A DNA stretch of 64,000 bases from Emiliania huxleyi CCMP1516 (taxonomy: Eukaryota; Haptophyta; Isochrysidales; Noelaerhabdaceae): NCBI RefSeq assembly GCF_000372725.1, contig NW_005201392.1:477094-541093 (forward strand), in the 5' to 3' direction. Within the stretch, counting starts at the first letter, position 1. Each line of letters begins with the position of its first letter. The notes under the pieces are model-generated. The model searched no databases and was not told the DNA's origin. It was given only the letters and a program-made list of their open reading frames with translations. Below, in pieces: positions 30,043-39,275 of the stretch. The position numbers were made by a program, and so were the translations under genes.

Positions 30043-33000
30043 TCCCCCCCCTCGACGAGTCGACGTACGGCTCTAGTCGAGCAACCGTAACTCGCTTCGT
30101 GAATCTCTCCGGACCTTCGATGTGAGTCATGTCGGAGTCCATCGGCGGAGTCGTCGACATTGTGGTCGACGGCGTGTGCGAACCGATAGCGCAGTGGCGT
30201 GTGTCGGCGAGCGAGCCGAAGGCGCGGGAGAGAGAGAAAGTCGAGAAAAACTCTCTCGGCGGAGTGGTCGACATCGTAGTCGACGGCGTGCGAACCAATT
30301 GCGTAGCAATCGTGTGGATCACCGGTATTACATACGCCCTGGCGAGCTGGTGCATCCACTTGGTTGCTGTGAAGAATTGAGTCCGTTCGTTGTCGCGGTT
30401 GTGAAAAAAAAATCGTCGTGTTGACGCAAAAAAAATATGTTGATGCCGTGCCAGTAGCCGGGGCATCATCTGACGAATCGGTAGCGTAGCGGCGTATACC
30501 GGAATTGTGGCCAGATATGTCAAAGCGGTCGATACGAAGCGAACCAATTGTATAGCGGCGTGTGTCGGCGAGAACCTGTCCGGGACCAAAATCCCCCCCT
30601 TCAATGTAGTCGCGAAGCTCTGGAGGAGATCGACTGGTCGCAGCGTGGCTGACTGGTCGCCTTCTGGACTCTCGATGCAAGTTACATTGGAGCCCATCTG
30701 CGGAGCGTTGGAAGGGGCCGAGGTGTCTGACCGGGGTAGGTCGGTGGCGTAGCTTCGGCATCCGGTGCGGCTGTTTGGTAGGCTGACGTTGCCCTCGGTG
30801 GCGGAACGGAACAAGGGGCGTGACATGGGTGGCCATACGTGGGCCGTAACTGGAGGTGGAGCACGGCGAAGTGATGCACGGCTGATTGAAGCGGGGCCGA
30901 GCATCGAGTGCGGTTGGATTATGGCGAGAGAATGGATAGACTTCTCTGAGGGCAATTTGTTGGGCCTCGGCGTGTGTAATGTAGCACCATTCGGGGCTGG
31001 TCCCAGCGCACTCCTCCATGGTGCACTCGCCACGGATGAAGCGCTCGACAAAGCGTGAATCGTCAGCTTTGCCGCTGCGGTCGCGGGGTTCTTTGAGTCC
31101 AGCGGTGAACCAGGATGCGCCGCCTGGTTGTTCGTCCTGTCGCATGGCTTGCGCGTGGCCGGATGGATCGCAGCGTGGTCCGGCGGAGTCGAGTGCAGCC
31201 AAGATGCGGAGCCCGGGTTGGGGGTGCCCAAATTTGACGATGGCACCGGAGGCAGGTGTGAAGCCTCTGTTGAGGGCGGAGTTGACAGGGAAGACACTGT
31301 CGGAACAATGCCCGAGCCTCCCGGGAGTACTCGAGACATCGTCGACAGAGGGGTCGAGGGTAGAGCCGGCACGATGTCCCATGGCTTCGTGGTGCTCAGC
31401 GACGCCGGTGTTTTGGCTTCCGGTAGCGGGAAGTGGTACACTCCTGTCACCGTCGGCAACGGCGGCAGGCACGCAGGTGCGTCGCATGGGGCGGAGGTCG
31501 TCGCCCGGTTCGAGGGTGCTTGAGTTGAGTCGCTCGACAGCGTGAGCGACGGCGATGACCCGCGCGTCGGCGACGCTGTTGCGTGCAGCGCGCTCGGCCT
31601 TTCCTTGGATGGGAAGGGGCTTGGCGGGTTGGCGGGGTGCGGGAGGCGGTGCTGTCTCGTTGACCTCGTCGTCGGGTTTGGCAAGCTCGGTCCATGGGCC
31701 GCTAACGGCTGAAGCGTGCGATCCTGGCGCGACGTGCTTTGGCTCTCTCCAGTTGTGGCGTGGGAGGAGGCGTGCGCGCTCGGTGAAGTTCTCTGAGTTT
31801 GCATGGTGCTTGCTGGAGATGGCGTAGGCGACAATGGCGTTGAGTCGCGAAGGCCGGGTGGAGCGCTCCTTGGAACGCCAGGCGCCCTCGGTGTGCCTCC
31901 CGGAGGTGCGCTTGGCGTGGTCGATGTGGTGTGGGCACTCAAGGCCGTCGAGCTGAGCGGCGGCGAGAAGGCCGACAGCAGCAGAGCCATCGGCGGAGCG
32001 GCCGACAGCGCTGGAGCCATCGGCGAGGCCGTCGAATCGAGCGACAGCGAAGCGGCCGTCGATATGAACGACGGCGAAGCAGCCGTCGAGCCAGGCGACG
32101 GCGAGACAGCTGACAGCAGCAGAGCCATCAGAGGAGGCACCGCTGGTGACGGTGGCGACGTAGAGGGCGTCAGCGGTGGACGCATGGCTCTCGATGGCGG
32201 CGATGGCGGCGAGGGCGCCGGCGGAGGAGGCGCCGCTGCGGGTGTCAAGCTTGGCGTCCCAGGCTGAAGCAGAGGCGGAGGCGCCGAGGTCGGGGGCGCC
32301 GGCGGCGATGACGCTGTATCGATATCGCAGGCATCTGTAGTCCTCGTTGGCCACCGGGTGATCAGTCCGGAGGCCAGGAGCAATGGTGACGTCGTTGATA
32401 CAGAAGATGTCGATGCCGGAGGTCGCGCAGGACCCGACAGAGACTTGGTCGATGCCGCCGAGTGCGTCGGCGAGAAATCCGAGGGCATAGCGGCCATCGG
32501 CAGAGCTATCGTCGACCTTGCGGGTTGTCCAGCAATGGGTGGGCGGGATGTCGCGGTCGGCGGAGACGCGACTGGAGACGCCTCGGATTTGGGGCAGTGT
32601 GGCACGGCCATGGCAGTCGATGGCGCAGGCGTTGTCTGCGAAAGAGAAGACGGCGCGAGCGAGGCTCTCAACGGAGCCGCCAGGGACAGAGTCGCTGGCA
32701 CGAATTGGGGTGCTGTTGACAGGAGGCGAGGCGGTGCAGGCGGAGACACCGAGGGAAACGCCGCTGTCGACGGAGAGGCCTGGAAGGCCAGGCAAAGCGG
32801 CGTGGCGGCGGCCACCGCTGCCGCGAGAAGGTGGGAGGGCATAGGGGTGGCTCCCGATGCGGACGTCGCCGATGAAGAGGCGGATAAAAGAGGTGCTGTC
32901 TGCGGGACGCGAGGCGGCGCAGATAGGGCTATCGAGGGAGGCGCCGTCGGGGATAAGGAGGTCCCAAAGGCAGGGCAGGACGGCGCGGCCGCGGCCGATG

Positions 33001-34207
33001 GTCGCGTCGGCAGGCAGGATGGCGCCGGTGGGGCTCCCGACGGGGACGCCGCCGACGGTGGTCCTGGCTCTGCGGGTTGTGCGGGAGCGGGTAGGCGAGG
33101 CGGCGCGGTCAAGGCCATCGAGGGAGGCGCCGCCGGTGACGGAGAGACCAGGGAGGCGAGGCGAGGCGCCGCCGCGGCGGACGATGGTCGCGTAGGTAGG
33201 CGGGGCGGCGCCGGTGGGGCTCTCGACGGGGATGCCGCCGACGGTGGTCCTGGCTCTGCGGGTTGTGCGGGAGCGGGTAGGCGAGGCGGCGCGGTCAAGG
33301 CCATCGAGGGAGGCGCCGCCGGTGACGGAGAGACCAGGGAGGCGAGGCGAGGCGCCGCCGCGGCGGGCGATGGTTGGATCCAATCTGGATCCAGCTCCAG
33401 CTTCCCCCCCATCGCTGTAGTCGAGTAGCGCTGGAGGATTTGGACTGGGTGCAACGGGTTGCTGGCAGACTGGTTGCGTGGCGACGCAGTCGGAGCCACC
33501 GAGGCAGGCGACACTGGCGACGAGGAGGCCGTGGTGGAAAGGCGAGGCGGCGCAGTTGCCGATGGCGATGCCGCTGGCGCCCCTCCGGCAGGCGAGCGCG
33601 GCGGCGAGAACGCCGCCTGGGCGAAATGTGCTGTTGCGATGTGTACGGCTGGCGGGGAGCGGAGCGTCGCGAGGAGGGCCATCGGTGGAAACCAGGCCCA
33701 AGCTGACTGCGCTGGCAGTCGATATCGGACGCCCCGCGGCGCGGTGGTGAGCAGCCATGTCGCAGGTGGGCGCTTTGACGGCGGAGGCGGCGCCAGCCGA
33801 GCCGCAGGCGGAGATGCGGCTGGTGCGGTTGGTGCCCTGCGGTATAGGTACAGGTAGTGGCTGCCCGTCGAGGGCGACGGGAGTGAGCCCGAGGATGAAG
33901 GCAGAGCCACCAGCGTAGCTGCCGACGCCGGCGACAGCGATGGCGGCGAGGGCGAGGGGTCCGCCGCCGGTGGAGACATCGGCGGGGCCCACAATGGTAG
34001 CGATGTGCGGCTCCCCTCTGAGTGGGAAAGAGGGCTCAAGTCCAGTGGCGTTGCCGGCGGATGCGGCGACGAGCGAGCCGCTGCCGGGGCCGACAGCGGC
34101 GTCGGCGAGAGGGCCGATGGCGGGGTCGCGGCCGGGGTCGTAGCTGTTGACTGGGCTGAGGTGAGCGTCATGAGGCATGCGAGCGAGATGCGGAGTAGGT
34201 GCAGCAT
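29996..34207 (-). CDS. Long Ser/Pro/Ala-rich open frame inside the LTR element
   Basis: From the Met at 34207 the frame is open for about 1,400 codons and ends inside the 3' LTR at 29996. The N-terminus looks like a cleavable signal peptide (LHLLRISLACLMTLTSAQ). The rest is Ser/Pro/Ala/Thr-rich and built from degenerate ~62-residue repeats, matching ~185-bp DNA repeats that are clearest at 32997-33368. A second minus frame (29943-34466) is also fully open. I prefer this one because differences between the two clearest repeat units are more often silent in it. No known retroelement domain was seen. It could be a mucin-like secreted protein, a gag substitute, or not coding at all. Confidence 0.35.
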   Translation of the reverse strand: MLHLLRISLACLMTLTSAQSTATTPAATPPSALSPTPLSAPAAARSSPHPPATPLDLSPLSHSEGSRTSLPLWAPPMSPPAADPSPSPPSLSPASAATLVALPSSSGSLPSPSTGSHYLYLYRRAPTAPAASPPAARLAPPPPSKRPPATWLLTTAPRGVRYRLPAQSAWAWFPPMALLATLRSPPAVHIATAHFAQAAFSPPRSPAGGAPAASPSATAPPRLSTTASSSPVSPASVAPTASPRNQSASNPLHPVQILQRYSTTAMGGKLELDPDWIQPSPAAAAPRLASLVSPSPAAPPSMALTAPPRLPAPAQPAEPGPPSAASPSRAPPAPPRLPTRPSSAAAAPRLASLVSPSPAAPPSMALTAPPRLPAPAQPAEPGPPSAASPSGAPPAPSCLPTRPSAAAAPSCPAFGTSLSPTAPPSIALSAPPRVPQTAPLLSASSSATSASGATPMPSHLLAAAVAAATPLCLAFQASPSTAAFPSVSPPAPPRLLSTAPQFVPATLSLAAPLRASLAPSSLSQTTPAPSTAMAVPHCPKSEASPVASPPTATSRPPIAGQPARSTIALPMAAMPSDFSPTHSAASTKSLSGPARPPASTSSVSTTSPLLLASGLITRWPTRTTDACDIDTASSPPAPPTSAPPPLLQPGTPSLTPAAAPPPPAPSPPSPPSRAMRPPLTPSTSPPSPAVPPLMALLLSAVSPSPGSTAASPSFISTAASLSLDSTASPMAPALSAAPPMALLLSAFSPPLSSTALSAHTTSTTPSAPPGGTPRAPGVPRSAPPGLRDSTPLSPTPSPASTMQTQRTSPSAHASSHATTGESQSTSRQDRTLQPLAAHGPSLPNPTTRSTRQHRLPHPANPPSPFPSKERPSALHATASPTRGSSPSLTLSSDSTQAPSNRATTSAPCDAPACLPPLPTVTGVYHFPLPEAKTPASLSTTKPWDIVPALPSTPLSTMSRVLPGGSGIVPTVSSLSTPPSTEASHLPPVPSSNLGTPNPGSASWLHSTPPDHAAIHPATRKPCDRTNNQAAHPGSPLDSKNPATAAAKLTIHALSSASSVASAPWRSALGPAPNGATLHTPRPNKLPSEKSIHSLAIIQPHSMLGPASISRASLRRAPPPVTAHVWPPMSRPLFRSATEGNVSLPNSRTGCRSYATDLPRSDTSAPSNAPQMGSNVTCIESPEGDQSATLRPVDLLQSFATTLKGGILVPDRFSPTHAAIQLVRFVSTALTYLATIPVYAATLPIRQMMPRLLARHQHIFFASTRRFFFHNRDNERTQFFTATKWMHQLARAYVIPVIHTIATQLVRTPSTTMSTTPPREFFSTFSLSRAFGSLADTRHCAIGSHTPSTTMSTTPPMDSDMTHIEGPERFTKRVTVARLEPYVDSSRGGTSGQSPARLPSHSLS
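30043..30052 (-). other. Polypurine tract
   Basis: On the minus strand this reads GAGGGGGGGA directly before the 3' LTR, the usual place for plus-strand priming in LTR elements. Confidence 0.75.
32997..33368. repeat. ~185-bp tandem repeat in the LTR element
   Basis: Two well-matched units begin GATGGTCGCGT at about 32998 and 33183. A partial third starts near 33368, and older, more diverged units lie to the left (about 32815-32997). The core GACGGTGGTCCTGGCTCTGC is unchanged between units. Confidence 0.85.
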
Positions 34208-34422
34208 GCAAAGGCGCTGGCGGCGCGGTGGGTTCGCAGGAGCTCCTCGGCGCGTGCTCGGGTGCTGGAGGTCGGTGGCTGGAGCCAACCGGACCGCGTC
34301 CACTGCGCAGGGGAAAGAGTGAATCGCAAGCGGTGTGCGAGAGAAAGGCGGGGATGAAGATTGCGAGCATTGAGCGGATGAGGTGGATAGCGTGTTGGGG
34401 GTTCCAAAGGGCTGTTCGTGAA

Positions 34423-34437
34423 CAGACGACGCTGCCA
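34423..34437 (-). other. Candidate primer-binding site
   Basis: TGGCAGCGTCGTCTG (minus strand) immediately follows the 5' LTR, with TGG as the first three bases. The matching tRNA was not identified. Confidence 0.7.
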
Positions 34438-34626
34438 CGTTCGGCCGGGGCGTCCTGGGCGGGCAAACGCCCGCCCCGGCGGCCGACTCTGGGATTGTAG
34501 GTCGAGTCTTGGTGGTACGGAGACGGTCACGAGACGGGACGGACGGGACCTCCGGACTCTAGGACGACGCCACGGGACTCTAGGAGAGAGAGTGTGAAGG
34601 GAGTCTGGCGGGGCTTTGGCCCGACG
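34438..34626 (-). repeat. 5' LTR of the element
   Basis: 189 bp, apparently identical to 29854-30042. It is followed on its outer side by the target duplication CAAGT. Confidence 0.9.
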
Positions 34627-34799
34627 CAAGTGTGAGCGATGACCGGGATATGTATGTATGGCGAAGAACAGTCAGAGGCTCGGAGTTGACTGGACACCAG
34701 CGCGGTATGGTGGACGCGGGACAGGAGTTGACGGCATGCGTGAGCGACACACAGACACACACAAGCTCACAAGACACTCAGCCAGCTGGCTGCCACACA

Positions 34800-35129
34800 T
34801 CACGAGTAAGCGTACGTGCTAGATCCCCGTCTCGATGCTACATCTCGGCTGTGTACCGGCCGTATCTCGGCTATGTCTCGGCTATATCGCCTATATGCCC
34901 CCGCCTCGTCTGGCAGCTCGATGCGCACGAGGCGGTCGAAGCGGCCAGGCCGGGTGAGGGCGGGGTCGAGGATGTCGTACCTGTGAGGTGTGAACAGCGT
35001 CTCTTCACGCCCACTGCTGTGAACACGCGGTCGAGGATGTCGTACCTGTGACGCGGCGCGCCACTCCTCCTCCAGCTCCGCCGAGCCCCACTCGGGCCCC
35101 TCGTCGACCCACCAATCCACGCCCTCCAC
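34800..35129 (-). pseudogene. AAA+ ATPase (FtsH-type) gene fragment
   Basis: Minus-strand YDILDPALTRPGRFDRLVRI followed by ELPDEAGAY matches the arginine-finger region of AAA proteases (LDPALLRPGRFDR). Nothing else of an ATPase (Walker A/B, protease) is present nearby, so this is an isolated exon or remnant. The acceptor plus exon start is duplicated (34964-34986 and 35029-35051), giving a 65-bp intron-like unit at 34981-35045. A downstream stretch (34845-34900) is made of CGGCTATATC-like tandem units as in other introns here. It sits between the LTR element and the PCIF1-like gene. Confidence 0.5.
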
Positions 35130-35225
35130 CGACCTGTCAGAAAAGAATTTGACGCGGGAGCTCCTCCCAGACGCTCGTGATGTCAGAAAAACGCAACGCA
35201 GTAGGTAGCCGAGCTGAGGTAGCCC

Positions 35226-36663
35226 ATGCCTGACTGGGCCTCCGACTGGCCAGAGGCTGCCGACGCCGGCTCTGCCGACGCCGGCTCTTCCCGCACGGCC
35301 TTGCTCGCGCTGCTGCGTTCTGAAGGTGCTCCGGCAACTGCAGCCGTCTGCATCCCCAGAGGGAGCACCGAAGCTGTCATCTCCTCCCTCGCACGCGGGC
35401 TTGTAGAGCTCCTCAGCACTGAACAGCGACGGTGCGGCGGATTGCGTGCGCTGCCCGACGCTCCCGGCGACGATTTCTTTGGCCAGGATGGCGAGGACAG
35501 CGTCGACGACTGCCCGCTTCCCGACTTGCCGGGGGCAGTGCGGCTCGCCTCTCCGCGCTGGCTCCAGTCTGCGGTTGAGGCGGTCGGCCAGCTGATGCCG
35601 AGAGGCGCCGCATGCCTGCGCTTTGAGGCGGGCAACGGCCGGATCGGGCTGATGCTGCGGCGCTGCCCGCCCCTCCTCGCCACGGTCCGCCTCCCAGACG
35701 TCGAGCGCCTCGGCTGCAGCAGCGAGGGCGACGATCAGCTCAGCTCGCTCCTCCTCCTCGAGTGCCGCCGCGCCGCGCTGATGCTCACGCTGCGAAAGGC
35801 GTTTGAGGCAGAGGCGGCCGCCCTAGAAGCGGAATACGCATTCTATTGCTCACTGTATTTTTGTCGCTCATATCCACACAGTGCTCTGAATACTCTGCTC
35901 AATACCGTCTTCCCGCCCTCACGTTGGCGTATTCACCGCTCAGGCCGCCGCCGCCAGCGGCCGCAAGCCGCCCAACGAGACGCTCAACGCTTGGATCTTC
36001 ACCCAGCTCGCCCGCAGCCACGCCGGTGGGTTGGTGGAGTCCGGCGACGAGCAGCTCTTCGTGCCGCTCGTCGACGCGGACGCAGCGGCCGGCGCCGGCG
36101 GCCACTGCGGCGCGGCTTGGCCGCTCGCGAAGTACCTTGCGCGCGCGCGGGCGCGCGCGGGGGAGGCTGAGGACTCCGCCCTCGTCGAGCGGCACGCAGT
36201 TGCCCTGGACTCGTGGCTGCGCAGCCAGTGGCAGCTGCGGCGCGCGCAGCTGGCTGCGGCTCGCGAGCCACTCGGCCGCGGCAGCGGCGGGGCGCAGAGC
36301 CGGGAGCTACAGCGTCGCTGCCGAGTCGGTGGCGGCGGCGCGGGAGGCGGCGGCGCGGGAGGCGGCGGCGCGGGAGGAGGTGGCGAGGGCGGCGGCGGCG
36401 AGGGCGGCGTCCACGCAACGCAGCCCTCCTACCCTTCTCGACGATTGTGTGTGGTTGCGACGGCGGAGCAGCGGGGTGGTTGCCGCTTGCGCCTCGAGCC
36501 GCGGCCGGAGGGTCAGCGCGCGGAGCACGCCCTCAACGGGGAGTGTTTCGCCAAGCTGAAGGAGGGGTACAAAGGCGCGGCGCGTGAGCTCAACGCCCGC
36601 CTCTTCCTGCTGCTGCAGGTGTGTTGCAATAAGACAGACAGACAGAGAGGGGGCAGTGGAGAG

Positions 36664-36704
<41 letters not shown>

Positions 36705-38507
36705 TAGACAGACAGACAGACAGACAGAGAGAGAGAGAGAGGTGATGTGTTGTGACCGCCTCTCCCTGCTGCTGCAGCGCTACGCGACGCTCTTCGGGCC
36801 TCGCTCTTCGGAAGGTCGGCTCACCCACGCGCACCGGGCCTTGCACGTTGAACGCCGTGCCAGCTCCTGCCCGCGTCCGGGCGTGGAGATGCGAGGGACT
36901 GCCTGGCCCTTGCCCCACCACTTTGTGGTGTGTGGAGAAACCTACCGTACCTAACCCGCACCTAACCCTCGGAAGGGAGAGGCTGGCAGCTCGCCACGCC
37001 GCCCGGCGCGATGGCGCAGCTTGGTGCCGATTTCGGCGTCGGGTTCGAGTGCTTTGCCTCTCCGATGAATCGGCGGCACGCACGCTTCTGCTCCGCATTC
37101 GCCGACACGGACGCGCCGTTCGGCTCGAGCGGCAGCCTGCTCTAGACGCGGAGCACAGTATTCTTGCATTCCAACCAGCGCTCGAGAGGACACGGACTCC
37201 GCTGTACTCGACCGCATTCCTCTGTATGCACTGTCTTTCTGTCGCTCGTTCCGCACAGTGCTCTGAATTCACTGCTCAGTACCGTCTTCCCGCCCCGAGG
37301 TGAGGCGTATTCAGCATCTAGGCAACTTCTTCTCCGTGGCGCGCAGCGGCGGGCTGCGGGGCGTCCGTTCGGCATAGTGCGGCCCGCCGTACGCCTAATC
37401 TCCCCAGATCTCCCCAGATCTCCCCATATCTCCCCACAGGCAGAGTGCGGGCCGCCGTACGACGACGGAATCATGGCGATGGCGGTGCGGGCGATCGACG
37501 CCGAGCTCGCCAGCAGGCCGGCGGGCTGCCCCGGCAGCTTCGTCCTCGTCGTTCCGGACTGGCGCTCGCCGCAGCCGGCCGACTTTGTGCGCGCCGCCGA
37601 GGCGAGCCCGCACCTCTCGCACGTCCTCGAGCTGCCGAAGGAGGGGAGCACCGGTGCCTCGACGGGCAATCTCGGGTAATCTCGGGTAATCTCGGGTACT
37701 CTGCCGAAGGAGGAGCACCGGTACCTCGACGGCTTCCAGCACCTCGCCTCGAGCGCCTCGCCCCGCTACGTGCTCGGCGAGACGGGCTCGCTTCTTATCT
37801 TTCTGCAGAACGCGGCCGGCGCGAGGGCTTGGCCCGTGTGCGAGGCGACCTCATCTCGGGTCATCTCGGGTCATCTCAGGTCATCTCGGGTCATTTCGGC
37901 CTGGCTTGTGAGCGAGGCGGCGCTGCAGCGGCAACGGCGCGAGTGGAACCTCAGCGCGCGGGGCCAGGCCCTCGCGCCGCCCTCCAGCGATCGGGCGACT
38001 GACGCTGCCACGGCGCTTCGAATCGCTGCCGACGGCGCCGCTGCCGACGGCGCAATCGGTGCGGCCGACGCTGCCGAAGGTTCCATCTCCGTGTCCCACA
38101 CCACCGCCGTCGCGACGTCGGGCGCGCTCCTCTGCCTCGACCTCTCGGTGCCTTGTCCGGGCGCGCTGGGCGGGCACCGCGACCTCGCGTCGCTGCTGTG
38201 GAGCCTCGGCAAGATCTACTGCAGCTCCGGCGGCGCGCCGCGCGGAGGCGGCGGCTACGATGCGTTCGCCGACGACCAGGACGCGTGGCGCAAGGTGCGG
38301 TGGAGGTCGGCTGACGCAGAGGCGCTGCGCACCGCCGCGTGGGCCGCGGCGCGAGCCGCCGCGAGGGGACTCTGCGCCGGCGCCGGAGGCTTCACGTGCG
38401 TGGTGGAGATTGAGCTGTGCTTTGGGCCGCCGGGAACGGCGGAGGGCGACGCCGCCACCGATGCACTGACGCCACGGGTGGTCGGGCTGGCGCTGCCTGC
38501 GGTTTGA
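35226..38507 (+). CDS. PCIF1-like mRNA cap adenosine N6-methyltransferase
   Basis: PCIF1/CAPAM methylates the 2'-O-methyladenosine next to the mRNA cap. Order seen: N-terminal helical exon from ATG 35226; PPNETLNAWIFTQLARS; FAKLKEGYKGAARELNARLF; RYATLFG; FGVGFECFASPMNRRHARFC; SAFADTDAPFGSSGS. The catalytic strand is ECGPPYDDGIMAMAV, then FVLVVPDWRSPQ, EHRYLDGFQHLASSASPRYV and LLIFLQNAAGARAW. The C-terminus ends at 38507. The usual catalytic NPPF reads GPPY here, so activity needs care. No WW domain was seen. Introns: 35838-35943 (GC-AG), a (CA)n/(GA)n-rich one near 36620-36775, the introner 36815-36975, a longer one ending at 37321, and 37372-37439, which copies its next exon. Frames rejoin exactly at the introns I checked. 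Confidence 0.75.
35838..35943 (+). mobile_element. Introner-like intron, family 2 copy A
   Basis: A 106-bp GC-AG intron. Its core (CACAGTGCTCTGAA ... ACCGTCTTCCCGCC ... GCGTATTC) recurs in the later PCIF1 intron at about 37200-37315. GAATACGC at the left edge and GCGTATTC near the right edge form a short inverted repeat. Splicing joins ...LEAEY to AAASGRKPP in frame. Confidence 0.65.
36625..36745 (+). repeat. CA/GA/GACA microsatellites in a PCIF1 intron
   Basis: Runs of (CA)n, (GA)n and (GACA)n follow each other between the exons ending LFLLLQ and starting RYATLFG. Confidence 0.8.
36815..36975 (+). mobile_element. Introner, family 1 copy B
   Basis: A 161-bp intron related (about 80%) to the DENN intron at 20074-20230. 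It is flanked by TCGGAAGG (36808-36815 and 36969-36976). Splicing SSE|G...|GRGWQLA through GGAAG|GTCGG...TCGGAAG|GGAG keeps the frame, with the acceptor AG supplied by the second target copy. Confidence 0.8.
37131..37321 (+). mobile_element. Introner-like intron, family 2 copy B
   Basis: The part from about 37200 to 37315 matches 35843-35935 (shared CGCACAGTGCTCTGAATTCA-type block, then ACCGTCTTCCCGCCCC and GCGTATTC). The intron ends CATCTAG at 37321. The donor near 37131 is inferred from loss of frame after FGSSGS. Confidence 0.5.
37372..37439 (+). repeat. Intron in PCIF1 gene that duplicates the next exon start
   Basis: A 68-bp GC-AG intron starts GCATAGTGCGGCCCGCCGTA. The following exon begins with the same ~22 bases with two changes and encodes the catalytic GPPY. 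Between them are ATCTCCCCAG tandem units. Confidence 0.75.
37640..37735 (+). repeat. Duplicated exon segment with TCTCGGGTAA tandem
   Basis: CTGCCGAAGGAGGGGAGCAC... and CTGCCGAAGGAGGAGCACCG flank three TCTCGGGTAA units. Joining LELPKE to EHRYLDGFQHL restores the methyltransferase frame. The donor is not a standard GT or GC. A similar TCATCTCGGG array follows at 37850-37900. Confidence 0.6.
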
Positions 38508-38671
38508 CGGGGAGGAGCGCGCCCCAGCCACCCGGTGCCGGCCGCCAGCGCACCGCCTCGTCGACCAACCGCAGCATACGTCTCGCGGTAGCGTCAGTTG
38601 TTTCGAGAGCGGGGAAGGAGAAAAGGCGGTGTCATTTACTACGCGGAGCTCACCGTAGAGTATACACACAC

Positions 38672-39275
38672 ATTATCCATCGCGTCCGAGTTCTCCAGCT
38701 GATCGTTGGTTGTATTTGTTGATTGGTCCTTTAAATCTCCTGGGTTGGCGTGCCCCGAGAGCTGCGTCTGGAGCTCCCGAGGCACATCGCCACACGACCC
38801 CGGCCGCGTCGGCGCTCAAACAGGCCCCACACTGGGAACCACAACACACACATGCGCCGACGCCGTGAGGACAGGACACTCCCTGTCCACACATACAATC
38901 AGAGAACACTCGCGTGCAAGGGAAGAGGAGGGTGGGTCACGCGAGATTGCGCACGACTCGGACGATGGGGTTGAGCAAGCAGCCCGAAGCTGCGAGCCGA
39001 CGGCGACGCGTGCTTTCGGCGTTACAGCGATTTGGATGGATCGCACGTTTTGTTATGCTTGCTGTCCCCCTCTCCTCACGTTGAAGGATAACCTACATAG
39101 CCGCTGCGCGGCTATCTCCGATTATCCATCGCGTCCGAGTTCTCCAGCTGATCGTTGGTTGTATTTGTTGATTGGTCCTTTAAATCTCCTGGGTTGGCGT
39201 GCCCCGAGAGCTGCGTCTGGAGCTCCCGAGGCACATCGCCACACGACCCCGGCGTCGGCGCTCAAACAGGCCCAT
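38672..39275 (+). repeat. Direct duplication of ~155 bp
   Basis: ATTATCCATCGCGTCCGAGT and the ~150 bp after it occur at 38672-38826 and again at 39121-39275, almost unchanged (a 3-4 bp indel near the end). The second copy abuts the left arm of the inverted repeat described next. Confidence 0.85.
38937..39121 (+). repeat. Left arm of a 185-bp inverted repeat
   Basis: This arm is nearly identical to the reverse complement of 42295-42478; I see one or two differences. The arms enclose 39122-42294, which contains the DUF1415 gene and a ZIP fragment. The inner end has the small palindrome TAGCCGCTGCGCGGCTA. Confidence 0.9.

Larger units (their letters stand above)
29854..34626 (-). mobile_element. 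Non-autonomous LTR retrotransposon (LARD-like), complete
   Basis: Two 189-bp direct repeats (29854-30042, 34438-34626) appear identical. They are flanked by the 5-bp target duplication CAAGT (29849-29853 and 34627-34631). Read on the minus strand, the base after the 5' LTR starts TGGCAGCGTCGTCTG, as expected for a tRNA primer-binding site (TGG pairs with a tRNA CCA end). Just before the 3' LTR is the purine tract GAGGGGGGGA. The LTR ends are not the usual TG...CA but a short imperfect inverted pair (CGTCGGGCC/GGCCGAACG). I found no reverse transcriptase, integrase or protease motif. Identical LTRs suggest recent insertion. Movement would need enzymes from another element. Confidence 0.85.

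Noticed and set aside
29943-34466. Second fully open minus frame of 1,507 codons in the LTR element
   Set aside because: Between the two clearest ~185-bp units this frame accumulates more amino-acid changes than the alternative frame, and it begins inside the LTR. It is kept only as an alternative.
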